Positions 53,101-62,710 of a stretch of DNA of 64,000 nt are shown here, in pieces. The notes beneath the pieces were generated by a model. It searched no databases. It was not told the origin of the DNA and saw only the letters and a program-made list of their open reading frames with translations. Each line of letters starts with the position of its first letter. Positions within the stretch are counted from its first letter, which is position 1. The position numbers and the translations under genes were made by a program. Source of the DNA: Asterias amurensis (taxonomy: Eukaryota > Echinodermata > Asteroidea > Forcipulatida > Asteriidae); the NCBI RefSeq assembly GCF_032118995.1, contig NC_092648.1, positions 19,372,450 through 19,436,449 on the forward strand, read 5' to 3'.

Positions 53101-54355
53101 GTACATTCTGTCCCTGGGCATTCAGAAGCTTGGCAGCTGACAAACCTGTCCGATGTATATATGGCAACATTTATCATATAGGACTTATTATGAATAAAGA
53201 ACCCAACCAGGGAACAATTATTGTACCGAGAGGACTGATGGCAACTCTTTTCACTGTAGGGCTAAAAGACTCTGGCAATCTAGTTAAAGGAACATTACAG
53301 AATTGGTTTTGCTCACAAAACAGTTGCTGGCAGTGTAAGCACTTTATGTAATCCACATACATACACTGACAAACCTGTAGAAGTTTGAGATCAATCGGCC
53401 ATCTGGGTCACAATGCATCGACGCCAAAACAAAAATGAATAAAACGCTCACTGAGCGATAAACTCCAAACGCGAAGTTGGATTATTTATTTCTCATCAAA
53501 TATGAAATTTCAGACAGAAATATTTCGAGGAATGTTTTCTAATAACATCATCATCATTAGACCGCGTAAGTTTTATGTAAATCTGTGACCTTCACGATTT
53601 TTGTTTCTTACCAATTTTTTACTCTGCTATTTCTGATTACATACAGGGATGGGGATGGGACAGAGAAGGGAAGGGGAACATTACCTTGAAACAATTGAGA
53701 GGCAAAGGTGACATAAAATAGGGACGACACAAGAAAAGATGGGAAAGGAGGAAGGAAATGAGAAAACATTACTTATGGAAACAGGGGAAAGGCAGAGGGG
53801 AAAGACAAATTGGGAAGATGGGTGGAGAGGCAGTCATCAAAAGATCTATACCTCAAAAACAGTAAAACCCTAAAAACAACCAAAAACAAAAACTCTATCA
53901 TTAACAAAAAATTGCACTTTCTTTCGTTCTCATTTTGCGTGACAAGAGGACAATCATTTACAAATTTACCCAGTCAGTTTCCCTTGTGGTTTATATTGAT
54001 ATAAGAGGACCAGCAGTTAGCTTTCTAGGTGTATATTCATCAAGCATCAAGCAAGTGTTTTGAGCAGGATGGATCAAGCCCCCCCCCACCCTCTATCTGG
54101 TTATGCCACTGGCCACTGCACTTCATTTTGTTAAAAAACCCTCTTCAACTTTCACCCTCTTTCTTAGTTGCGATAACAAAACCCTCCTCCCGACGGCTTT
54201 GCCTTTGGGAGGAGGGTTACGTTATTGCAACTACCTTTTTCTAAACACTGGCTAAGCACCTTCGCTTGACCCACTGCTTTCCGAATTAAACATCATAGTC
54301 AGGACTTACCACTGACTCCTGCACCCAAGATGATGACATCATATTGAGGGGCCAT
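40965..54355 (-). CDS. MAO: Flavin monoamine oxidase, 16 coding exons, complete (522 aa)
   Basis: Oxidatively deaminates amines at the mitochondrial outer membrane with covalently bound FAD. Exons in transcript order: 54310-54355, 53051-53145, 52383-52520, 51428-51529, 50715-50910, 49903-49940, 49259-49322, 47978-48153, 47235-47310, 46831-46918, 46343-46396, 45817-45874, 45024-45121, 43805-43916, 41876-41938, 40965-41129. The sum is 1569 nt, all phases agree. Seen: FAD Rossmann motif [17 protein letters not shown] and [11 protein letters not shown]; Lys about 297 in [16 protein letters not shown] with the flavin cysteine about 395; cage tyrosines about 396 and 433 (WSGYMDG); C-terminal hydrophobic anchor in the last 54 residues. 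Human MAO-A and MAO-B have 527 and 520 residues. An acceptor at 54409-54410 shows a non-coding 5' exon further right. Invertebrate MAO; neither A nor B. Confidence 0.95.
41419..41804. mobile_element. TTAA-flanked element (family A), copy 4, both ends intact
   Basis: TTAA-AGGCAGTGGACACTATTG ... CAATAGTGTCCACGGCCT-TTAA. It has an inner inverted repeat TTGATTTCGAGACCTCAAG / TTGAGGTCTCGAAATCAA. This is the best example for defining the family ends and the TTAA target. It lies in MAO intron 15. Confidence 0.85.
42116..42488. mobile_element. TTAA-type element (family A), copy 5
   Basis: TTAA-AGGCAGTGGACACTATTG at the left; AGTGTCCACTGCCT then TTAC (one change from TTAA) at the right. It lies in MAO intron 14, about 180 bp upstream of exon 15 in transcript order. 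Confidence 0.8.
43299..43519. mobile_element. MITE family F copy in MAO intron 14
   Basis: GGGCCCAATTTGATGGAGGT ... GCAGCTCTATGAAATTAGGC with the family words AAGCACTTAAGCA and GTGACTGGTATCC. A second, more diverged copy follows at 43560-43755, ending 50 bp from exon 14. Confidence 0.65.
44040..44433. mobile_element. TTAA-flanked element (family A), copy 6
   Basis: TTAA-GGCTGTGGACACTATTGG ... AATAGTGTCCAGTGTCT-TTAA in MAO intron 13. The inner inverted repeat TTTCGAGACCTCAGATTT / AAATTTGAGGTCTCGAAA is retained. Confidence 0.8.
45024..45121 (-). CDS. MAO: MAO exon 13, covalent flavin cysteine
   Basis: Encodes [20 protein letters not shown] and [12 protein letters not shown]. The Cys in SGGCY corresponds to Cys406 of MAO-A and Cys397 of MAO-B, the 8-alpha-thioether link to FAD; the adjacent Tyr is one wall of the aromatic cage. 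Human enzymes have YFPPG downstream where this has ATAPG. Confidence 0.95.
45472..45626. mobile_element. TA-flanked MITE, well preserved
   Basis: TA-CGCCTCTCTTAATACTTATG ... CATAAATATTAAGAGAGGCG-TA: about 25 bp of inverted repeat with one or two differences. Same family as 2339-2493 but reversed. MAO intron 12. Confidence 0.8.
46035..46250. mobile_element. MITE family F copy in MAO intron 11
   Basis: AGAGCTGCTTAAGCACAAAA ... TGCTTAAGCAGCTCTATGAA-ATTGGCCCC, with inverted arms and the family words TTACCGGCCAAG and ACCAGTCACAAG inside. It ends about 90 bp from exon 11. Confidence 0.65.
48776..49085 (+). repeat. tRNA-headed SINE (family b), longest copy
   Basis: Head with A box CATGGCCGAGCGGTTAAGAG and B box GGGTTCGAATCTCGGTCGTA, then a body with TGTAAAAGGGGTAACCCTGT, CCTAGGAGTAGGTGG and GTAGCCCACACCTTGTAGTG. 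The body recurs without the head at 36890-37030. MAO intron 7. Confidence 0.7.
50211..50330 (+). repeat. SINE family b fragment
   Basis: CTAGGGTGCTGGACTCAAGT, a decayed B box TTTTGAATCCTGGCCTGGCC and the family continuation GTCATGACACTTGTGTTCTT-GAGCAAGACATTT. MAO intron 5. Confidence 0.6.
50560..50683. mobile_element. TA-flanked MITE next to MAO exon 5
   Basis: TA-CGGCCGTGTCCAAAACAG ... TTGTTTCGGACACAGCC-TA, with inner AAGCTACTG and CAGTAGCTGTAGC as complementary blocks. The right end stops 31 bp from the edge of exon 5 (50715). Confidence 0.7.
50950..51328. mobile_element. TTAA-type element (family A), copy 7
   Basis: TTAA-AGGCACTGGACACTTTTG at the left and AAGTGTCCAGTTCCT then TTCA at the right, so the right target has decayed. 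MAO intron 4. Confidence 0.75.
51651..51691. repeat. Perfect 15-bp hairpin
   Basis: AGCAGAGTCTTTCTC and GAGAAAGACTCTGCT flank an 11-base loop, preceded by a C tract. It is 120 bp from MAO exon 4, in intron 3. No terminal repeat family recognised. Confidence 0.65.
51965..52095 (+). repeat. SINE family b copy
   Basis: GAGTGCAACTGAGTGGTTAA-GAGCACCAGACTC head, B box GTGTTCGGTCCCAGTCATGG, then CACTTGTGTTCTTGAGCAAG. MAO intron 3. Confidence 0.65.
52600..52865 (+). repeat. Probable 3' end of a non-LTR retrotransposon
   Basis: AT-rich run with GATGTGGGGCAACAGATCTA, TTGTCCCTTGCCCATCTCGG and a terminal GGCAAATAAAATAATGATAA, the look of a LINE 3' UTR and tail. No protein coding. Tentative. Confidence 0.35.
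53284..53622. mobile_element. TTAA-type element (family C), copy 2, right end truncated
   Basis: TTAA-AGGAACATTACAGAATTGG and interior GCTCACTGAGCGATAAACTC-CAAACGCGAAGTTGG as in 311-690. It stops at TTACCAATTTTTT without the final AACGTTCCT. MAO intron 1. Confidence 0.75.
54165..54233. mobile_element. Tiny TA-flanked hairpin element, 69 bp
   Basis: TAGTTGCGATAACAAAACCC-TCCTCCC pairs with GGGAGGAGGGTTACGTTATT-GCAACTA around a 15-base loop. It lies 77 bp from the MAO start exon. Its arms begin and end in TA. Confidence 0.65.
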
Positions 54356-54499
54356 TACTAACGACTAATCAAACACAGATTGAAAGCTCATCTGACAGCT
54401 TGAAATACCTGATGCAAATAAAGTCAGAAAACGATGGATTCTTTTGAAATTCAGGTAGAAAGCAAAATATTTACAAGCAACAATTTATACTTAAAAAAC

Positions 54500-54886
54500 T
54501 TAAAGGAACGTTACAGAATTGGTAAGAAACAAGAACCGTGAAGATCACAGTTTTACATAAAACTTACATGGACTAATGATGATGATAGTTGAAAACATCT
54601 CTTGAAATATTTCTGTCTGAAACGTCACATTTGATGAGAAATAAATAATCTAACTTCGCGTTTGGAGTTTATCGATCAGTGAGCGTTTTATTCATTTTTG
54701 TTTTGGCATCGATGCATTGCTAAATTTGTAATCGTTTTTTTCACTATTCTCTCGTGACCCAGACAGCCGATCGATCACAATTTTCTACAGGTTTGTCAGT
54801 TTATGTATATGGAGGATCACATATTAAGTGCTTACAGTACACTGCCAGCAACTGTTTTGTTAGGAAAAACCAATTCTGTAATGTTC
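54500..54886. mobile_element. TTAA-type element (family C), copy 3, reverse orientation
   Basis: TTAA-AGGAACGTTACAGAATTGG at the left; the opposite end reads CCAATTCTGTAATGTTC and loses the final CCT-TTAA. Internal CGAAGTT / AACTTCGCGTTTGGAGTTTA match the other copies in the reverse direction. Confidence 0.75.
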
Positions 54887-55000
54887 AAAAACGATAATTA
54901 ATGTGGCTAATTAAAAAACAACAATAACACATTTATCCTCCAGTGTTTTGTGTTGGCACTGCCGCCAGGTCACCCTCTCCTCTACTCCCCCTTCCTTTCT

Positions 55001-55389
55001 GGAAGGCACTAAATACTAAACTCCACAGCGGTTCGGCCCATCGGAGAATACCCGAGCGAGAATGACCTTATGACGTCATTTTGCATATGCTTGCATCTTT
55101 TAGACATGAAAATATTAACAACCAGGTCCTAGTGGTTAGTCCACTCTTATGTAACAACTCCCCAAACCTGCTGCTACAAATGTACTTGAATAAAGAGGTC
55201 TGAACTGAAGCAGTACTTGCATCTTTTAGACATGAAATCATTAACAACCAGGTCCTAGTGGTTAGTCCACTCTTATGTAACAACTCCCCAAACCTGCTGC
55301 ATGGGGGATCGTCGCGAACCGTGCCGGAATATTCCGAGAGCACACGAAAAGTTCCGAACCGCTGTAGAGGTTAGTTTTTAGTGCCTTCC
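55001..55389. mobile_element. Inverted-repeat element with 9-bp target duplication (Mutator-like MITE)
   Basis: Terminal repeat of about 36 bp: left GGAAGGCACTAAATACTAAA-CTCCACAGCGGTTCGG, right the complement with three differences. Directly outside both ends is TTCCTTTCT (54992-55000 and 55390-55398). A 9-bp duplication is typical of Mutator-like elements. Inside, a 126-bp-period direct repeat starts at 55090 and 55216 (CTTGCATCTTTTAGACATGA each). Non-coding. The TC-rich flank means the duplication could in part be coincidence. Confidence 0.7.
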
Positions 55390-57648
55390 TTCCTTTCTAC
55401 CACAAAAGCTGTCTAGTGATGGGGTGTAGTGTCTACTCTCTCTCTTTATTTTACTCTCAATGCTCTCAACTCAATAAATTAAAAGGCAAAGCAATAAAAA
55501 TGTCTTTAAAGTTTAATTTAACCTCGTATAGCATCAGTATGTACAATACAATAGTTCAAATTATTTGATCAGCATAAAAACTATTGTTCTATCTAACCAG
55601 AAGTTGCACAATTTGTGAAACCATGGTGAAACTGGTTGCCGAATTTGGTTGATGAGCATTACATCATCATACATGCAGAGTGCAGTGCAGTGGCAGTGCA
55701 TCAACAACTAGTTGTGGGTGTGTGTGCTTTGCTTCTTTTTTTTGACCATAATTAGACGTTACTATAAATAATGCTTAAGGCCCTATTCAGTATTTGATAA
55801 AGACATGTCAAAATATGATTTCCACACGATAAACCCTTGTGTTTGTTATAATCTTCAAAATCTCACCTAAAGTTGTTGACGTTTAGGTGGCCTGATGTTA
55901 ACCCTCCTCCCTTTCTTCCAAAACCGGTATCGGGCTAGTTGCATGCGCCACCAATTGGCAGAAGATGACCAATGGAACTTTACAAGTCTGCTTTACGTGG
56001 GCGGCCGCGGGCAAGATGATATTGGCCAAAAATTAACATCAATGGGAAAAACTTCAACCTACTAGCTTAAATAAGAAATGAATTGAGTAAAAGCCAATTT
56101 TATGACTCGGTTCCAACTACTTGTTGAATTTATCATACAACTATGTTTACATGGCCTCTTGGTTGCAAGCAAATTCGGGCATGGTTGGCAAAGCGGTCTG
56201 CTCAAACTTTAGACCTATCAGCATATCCCCAAAGTTTTAACAATAATTGATGCCCTTTTGTTTTTATAAGGTATGACATAAATTATAACAAATTGCTGTG
56301 GGTATTCTTAATTTTAAGAATTGCTTTATTTAAAAGAAAAAAGAGCTAATGTTTCACCGCCTGAAGCCTTTCTCAAAGTATCTGAAAGCACATTAATATG
56401 CAACAAACATCATGCGTCTAAATGAAACAGTACAAATGCATGGGTTCGAATCCGGTGTTTTCTTCTTTCCGTTATTTTATCGCAACTTCGGTGAACAAGA
56501 TTGGGTCCACATTTCACAGATTTGTTTACATTGGCTACGTTAGGCAAGTGCGGATAGGCCTACTGGTGTTTGGCAATCCAAAAGTAGGCCTAGTACACTG
56601 ACTTTCAGACCCGTACAGTTGTGAGCTTCCGTCGGAGGCTCCTGGTGGGATTTGAACCCATGCATTTGTATGGTGTTTCATCCAGACCATGCTGTCTTAC
56701 ATTTGAAATGTAACAGAAAAAAAATACCACATTGTTTAAAAAAGTAACACCCTCTTATAGATTTCCATGGCAGGCAAGAATAACAAGTTTTGAAAAGTGT
56801 CACTTTCTTCATAATTTAGTCTGTTTATAAACAATAAGTAGTTACACTGTTTGGCCTGCAGTAAATCCAGGATTTGTGGCTCAATGTGATGTCACAGGTA
56901 ACATGATGACACACATGATGACCTTAGTTGCGAGTGATCTTGTGGCAGGGCCTGTCCCCCACTTCCGTGTTGCTTCCTTATAGGCGTGGGTCCGGCTCCC
57001 ATTTCCCATTCTTTACAGAAAAGGGTTTCCCCCATCAAAATTTTGAAACCAGGAATACACGGTTCTCGGCAGTAAAGCCCATTGTTTGAATGTCTGAAAC
57101 ACAGGTCAGCCTAAAATGGAACTTTTTCTGTTTCCGCCTTCACTCAAAGCTGGGACAGTAGGCCTCGTTCAACTCAGCTAAAACTTTCATTTCATTTCAT
57201 TTTCAATTTATTCGCCAGCAAGCATTAAAAATCACATATAGAAAATTGCAAATTAAAAGATCTACAAGAACAAGCACTACAATAGTTTTAACAAGAATAC
57301 AAAACTTCTCTATAAACGGTTTAACAAAGTATAAAAAGAGAGTGACACTGACATTATAGTAAAAAAGGTTGGTTCCGCCGTTCTCACCCCGGCCAATTTA
57401 ACATTATAGTTGTAGGCTGTTACCCTTAAACATAAAACCAATTATACTTTTAGAAAACTTTTCTTGCTGTGTTTGTTTTCGAGGATGAGCTTTCTTTATG
57501 TCAGACGAAGACCATATTATGCAAATAGCCATAAGCACGTCAGGTCCCTTCGATGATCGAGCATAATGGATATTTTAGCGCACTATTGTTGAAGAGTAAA
57601 GAAAGTTTCGAGAATGATATTTTGGCTATTCCTATCGCATAATGTCCT

Positions 57649-58050
57649 TTAAAGGCAGTTTACACTATTGGTAATTACTCAAAATAATTACTCAAAAGAA
57701 TTATTAGCATAAAACCTTTCTTGGTGACGAGTAATAGGGAGAGGTTGATGGTATAAAACATTGTGAGAAATGGCACCCTCTGAAGTGCCATAGTTTTTGT
57801 GAAAGAAGTAATTTTCCATGAATTTGATTTCGAGATTTAGAACTTGAGGTCTCGAAATCAACCATGCATCTACACGCACACAACTTCGTGTGACAAGAGT
57901 GTTTTTTTTTCTTTCATTATTATCTCGCAAGTTCGATGACCGATTGAGCTCAAATTTTCACAGCTTTGTTATTTTATGAACTTGTTGAGATACACCAACT
58001 GTGAAGGCTAGTCTTTGACAATATACCAATAGTGTCCACTCTGCCTTTAA
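57649..58050. mobile_element. TTAA-flanked element (family A), copy 8
   Basis: TTAA-AGGCAGTTTACACTATTG ... AATAGTGTCCACTCTGCCT-TTAA. Both TTAA are intact. Inner inverted repeat TTGATTTCGAGATTTAG / TTGAGGTCTCGAAATCAA, partly decayed. Confidence 0.8.
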
Positions 58051-58335
58051 AAAATATGATGGGTAGAATAACACGCGAATCAAAGCTTTACATTTATGTT
58101 TTTTATATGCGATGTCACTATAATAATATCATTCTCATAAAAATACTCTGATGACTGTTGTTGCAATCTTTGTGCTTGAATTTGAAAGGCGCATTTCCGT
58201 CTATTTACTAACCGGTATTTCCCCCATCTGCCCCACTTTATGTCCGACGTCCTTGTTCAATGGTTGTATCATTGTCAACAATAGCCTTTCTTTCATTCAA
58301 GCTTCTTTGCACGCAGACGCAGACGCATGCAATTA

Positions 58336-58735
58336 TGTCCTCTATGAATTACTATCCGGAGGACGTTATTGCATATGCAATAATGTCCGCCGGACGGTTT
58401 TGCATATGTAATCGTGTCCGCCCGGACGCTGCTGCATGATACAATTGTGTCCGCCCCGTGCAAAACCGTCCTTGCAGAATATTAAACGCCCTTGGTCGAC
58501 GGAACACGTTTGCCATTTTTTCACAAGCTGACTGTTCATGTCATGAATGACATGGAAAATGTTCGGCCGTTTGGGTATTCGCTGCATGCACGCTCGCTTA
58601 CGCGCGCACATACATGTACAGTAATGTACATGTCCACCGGACTGTTTTTGCATAGACCCGGACACAATTGCATATGCAAAAGTGTCCGGAGCGGACAGTA
58701 TTGCATGGCAGACACAATTGCATCTGACAGCGGCA
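58336..58735. repeat. Cluster of alternating GTCCG..CGGAC and TTGCATATGCAA palindromes
   Basis: Palindromes of the GTCCGCCGGAC type are centred near 58358, 58390, 58421 and 58454 (period about 32 bp) and again near 58637, 58660 and 58689. Between them lie TTGCATATGCAA at 58369-58380 and 58668-58679 and TTGCATATGTAA at 58400-58411. TTGCATATGCAA differs only at its outer bases from the POU-dimer MORE site ATGCATATGCAT. No coding or terminal repeats fit. A regulatory cluster or a degenerate satellite are both possible. Confidence 0.5.
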
Positions 58736-59853
58736 TTCAACACTGCTCGGTCTCTCTGCCACATCTTTGTGGTAAACAGTGTAAACTAAAGGAGGAACTG
58801 GTTCAGCAAACTTGATCAGAACTGAAGATAGCCTACGGAGTTAAATATGTATCAAATCGTTTTAAAGAAAATCCGTGATTTGAACACAATGATTCATCCA
58901 AAACTTGCCAAAGAAAAATAAAAAACATTGAAAGTTTGTTGTAAACTTACGGATATGGACTCATTCTTTGAGTTGACTATGTTTTGGCGAGACCAAGCTA
59001 GTTTAGAACCATGTCGTGACGTCAACATTTCGACCACGCCTTGTTTCTACGAGCTATTATTCTTTTGACGGTTTCGGGGAGGTGTTTATTAAATGGGTTT
59101 ATTAATGAGTCCGTTAAATAAACATCAGAAAACTGAAATACTGGGACTAATATACACTTGATACAATTATGGCAATAGAAATTGTGATATTTTAATTGGA
59201 TACGATCGAGAAAAAAAAATGAAATTTAAAAAGTTAGGCATCGACCGAACACACTACTTCATCAGTCCAGTTGTTTCACAACTACCGCGAACTTAGTTCC
59301 GTGGCCTTTTTGTTCCAACGTGATCGCTCAATCCATAAGCTTTTTACAGGAACATGTTCCAAAATTACTAAAATTAAAAGGGTATTTTTTTCAATGAAAA
59401 CGAATCATTTTATTTAATTGTGTTCACTGTTAATTCGTTAGTTTGCAGACTTTCTCATAAACTAGTGTGTTACTCTGTTTGTTTCCAAATGGTAAAAATA
59501 AAAACGAAAACACTTTATAAAAAAAATTATGATGTAGACTGTTACAACGAACAATAATGTCGAACCAAGTCATAACAACAATGAGTTGCAATCCTTGCAA
59601 ATTAAAACATAATTTTAAAATTAACATAAATTAACGTAAAAAGTAAAATAATTACACAGCAAAAAATGTCCAGGATGTTGTTGGATGACAAATCGACTTG
59701 GGTTTACCGTTTAGGACACAATGAGTTAAAAAACATGGATCCGTTTTGAGTAAGCTTACCTTGGGACGATTCTTACGAACAAACTCTGAGGCGGTTCGGC
59801 CATTTTCCGTGACAACGCAGATTTGCAAGCGAAAACATGACAATTAATTTTCG

Positions 59854-60200
59854 TTAAAACCATTGGACACTTTCTGAACAGAACAACACTTAAAAGTTCA
59901 CAGATTAACTACTTACAGGGTTTACAGAAGTTAATAGTGAAAGACTTCCCTTGAAATATTATTCTATGAAATGCTTTACTTTTTGAGAAAACATTAGAAC
60001 AGTTATCAATTCTCGATATTGAGAATAACGGATTTATTTTAAACACATGTCACATGGCGAAACGTGCGGAAACATGGGTTTTCCCGTTATTTTCTCCCGA
60101 CTCCGATGGACCGATTGAGGCTAAATTTTCACGGGTTTGTTATTTTATATAAAAGTTGTGATACACGAAGTGTGGGCCCGTTTGGACAATACTGTTGACC
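59854..60200. mobile_element. Probable TTAA-type element, diverged family A relative
   Basis: Begins TTAA-AACCATTGGACACTTTCTG and has the family features TTTCTCCCGACTCCGATGGA-CCGATTGAGGC and AAATTTTCACGGGTTTGTTA, ending near GGACAATACTGT. The right terminal repeat is unclear. Confidence 0.5.
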
Positions 60201-60947
60201 GATGTGGTGCGATTGCTTTATAAACAACGAGATAGTTCTGACTCGTCAAAAATGGCGTCAAAAGGTCTCTTTATATGCCGTCCTGCATCAATCACGCAAC
60301 TTCAACCCTAGTTCATCACAACAGAATTACAGACGAACCTTCGCGAAAGTTTCAGTCTGATCTGAATTCTAAACGCGTTTGACTTGAAGGTCAAACGGTC
60401 TTGATTTCTGACCCAGGATTTATGCTGATGTCAGTCTTCCAAGAACTAAAAAATTAATTGTACCTGGCCTAATTTCATAGAACTGTTAAGCACAAAAAGC
60501 TTAGCACAGAAATCTTGCTTAGCAATAGCAGAGACAAGTTACCAGACAAAAATAGTACTCAGGCTATTTTATTTGAGACTGGTTCCCCGCAAATTTTTGC
60601 GTATCAGAAAAAAATTGCTAAGCACAGATGTGCTTTATGAAATTTGACCAAGGTCAGAATTGACCCGGTTTCCAGGTCACATGACAGCCTTGGCCATCTA
60701 TGTGCACAGGCCGACCTGGAAATCGGCCCCCCAAAAGGAGGGGGTTTATACAGCGCTCATTATAATATCTATTTATGGCCAGTGACGTATTACACACATA
60801 TAAAAATAAACCGATTGCAAAGTTCTGTCACAATACAGCGGTACAAGCCCCAACGTGCGTGAATCGTCCATGCTCAAGTATCCTTCAGTGCTTTAATTTA
60901 TTTGCTTTTTGACAGCAGTACCAGGGTGAAAATCGTCATTTTTTGAA

Positions 60948-60999
60948 ATGAGTGTATCTACCGCACACTTTTTACTGTTCATGATGGCTTTCGTAAGTG
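60948..60999 (+). CDS. Candidate first exon of a secreted protein (signal peptide), continues off window
   Basis: ATG at 60948 opens MSVSTAHFLLFMMAFVSG, a short hydrophobic signal-like peptide, cut by donor GTAAGTT at 61000 in phase 1. A TATA-like CATATAAAAATAAA lies near 60796. At 63946, after acceptor TTTACTTTATTTAG, only the frame matching phase 1 stays open to the window end, giving GTRVQHLSCKDPVTSTEI, a plausible mature N-terminus. Frame agreement over 55 bases is weak evidence, and no family is recognised. Confidence 0.35.
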
Positions 61000-62404
61000 G
61001 TAAGTTGCACATTAATTATCATGAGAAACTTATTTTCAAAGTGGGGTTTTCCCCCAACTTTTAAAGAGTATATAGGCGTATACCTAAGAGTAGGTCTCAC
61101 TGATTTTGGACTCCCATAATTAATACTTTCCAGTGTTCATGTGAATTTGTTGCACCTTTCGTACAACGAGAATAGTTTTATAAATATGAACAAATTATGT
61201 TAGTGAATAATAGTTTGAGTTGGAAATCGAATTTACTCTGTATCGATGCGTTTTCCATGTGGGTGAGTGCTGAACTTGCAATTAAACCAACGAGGAAGAA
61301 ATATATTACACCAAGGTAAAAACAAAGAAGCAATATGAAGTTTTCTTAAAGAAATTTAGTGATAAAGTCCTTTGCCTTCGATGGCCGACTATCAGAAGTA
61401 GACGCACCGGAACTGAGGAGTTAAGGAGGGGCCTGAAGTACAAGGATTTCAACCTAGCGAACATTGGAAAAAAATCTAAAAGTTCATAAGATAGGTAAAT
61501 AATATCTTGCAAATGAAAGCAAAGCAAAGTTTCTCTGAAAAGTAACTGTAATAACAAAACTAAAAGAGGAATATTTCCGCCTAACTGCGAATCAAGTAGG
61601 ACACCCAACCTTCTCTTTAAGGAGAACGGATCCCGGTTTGTATCCTCGTTCAAAAAATTCCGTACTTTTTATCTGTCCTGCTGATTGTGATTTAGATAAT
61701 CAAATAAAGAAGCAGACAAACTCCAAGCTTAAATAATGACCTTTTTGAACATTGAAACAAATTCTGGTAAAAACTGATTGGGACAGAATCCTCTGACATT
61801 AATAAAATATAGACATTCTTTACAATTTAAAATGTAGTGTTTTAACCTATTCTTTTTGCACTTCGCGGTCCTTGCCGACATCGAACGAGCACGCGATGCA
61901 AAAATTAAGTGCCGGCATGAAGTTAAGTATTTCACTCACTCTTATTATGATAATTAATAGCAAAAAGGATTTTGTTGTTGTTGATGTATATAAAATACAG
62001 TAAACTTTTAAATGACAAGATGTTAAAACGTTCAAGGGTTAATTGAAACTAACGATCAGCACGTTGGAATTACATCTGAGTTGGTCATCTCTCAGAAAAA
62101 GGGCCTATGTAATTATGCAACGCAATTCAAAATTTCATCATAATAATTTTGAGACATGTGCAAGCTTGTACTCTTTGGGACAATCTTTTCAAAGTAAATC
62201 TCACAACGTAACTTTCTCTTTATGTCAAAGGAATGACAAATGTTCAACAAGTTTACGGTTCACAGTAAACTTTCATTTTTGTTGTTGTAAATTCTAACAA
62301 ACTTTGACTTGTTTTTCTTTTGTTGATGATTCTTCAAATATAACGTCAATAGGACGTTCAATAATGATTGGTTTGAGAAACGACTCGGTAGTAAAATAAT
62401 TGAA

Positions 62405-62710
62405 TAGGCTTTATCACACTGCCGCCATCTTGGTCATGTTCCCCGTATATCCATCACAGTGGGTAACGCTAATACTCATTGCACAAAACAAACCCAGACC
62501 ATTTCTCCTTCCTGCCTCGGTTTCGTTATATTTACTTATTAATTTATTTTAGTTCTTCGGACAATACAATACTTATTATATAACAAGCAGAGGCCGTCCA
62601 AGGAAAGGCAAACAAAATGTCATCCAAAAACTGTGCCTTCCAAGCCCTTGCTCATAAAAAGAGCATATAATTAACTATTTGGATGAGAGAAATCAAGATG
62701 GCCGCACTAA
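62405..62710. mobile_element. TA-flanked CCATCTTGG MITE, interrupted copy
   Basis: Left TA-GGCTTTATCACACTGCCG-CCATCTTGGTCATGTTCCC; right AGAAATCAAGATGGCCGCAC. Relative to 9697-9875 the middle is enlarged by about 120 bp, probably a later insertion. Confidence 0.55.

Larger units (their letters stand above)
54409..60947. other. Region upstream of MAO, no firm gene
   Basis: An acceptor (TTTGCATCAG on the minus strand, 54409-54418) implies a non-coding first MAO exon somewhere in this stretch; I could not place it. It holds family C copy 3, a 9-bp-duplication element, family A copy 8, a palindrome cluster (58336-58735), a further TTAA-type element (59854-60200) and MITE family F (60466-60650). 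Much of 55.4-57.6 kb and 58.8-59.8 kb shows nothing recognisable. Confidence 0.45.

Noticed and set aside
58366..58815. Overlapping 132- and 107-codon ORFs on opposite strands
   Set aside because: Both run through the palindrome cluster, have repeat-derived, cysteine-rich low-information translations, and resemble no protein family.
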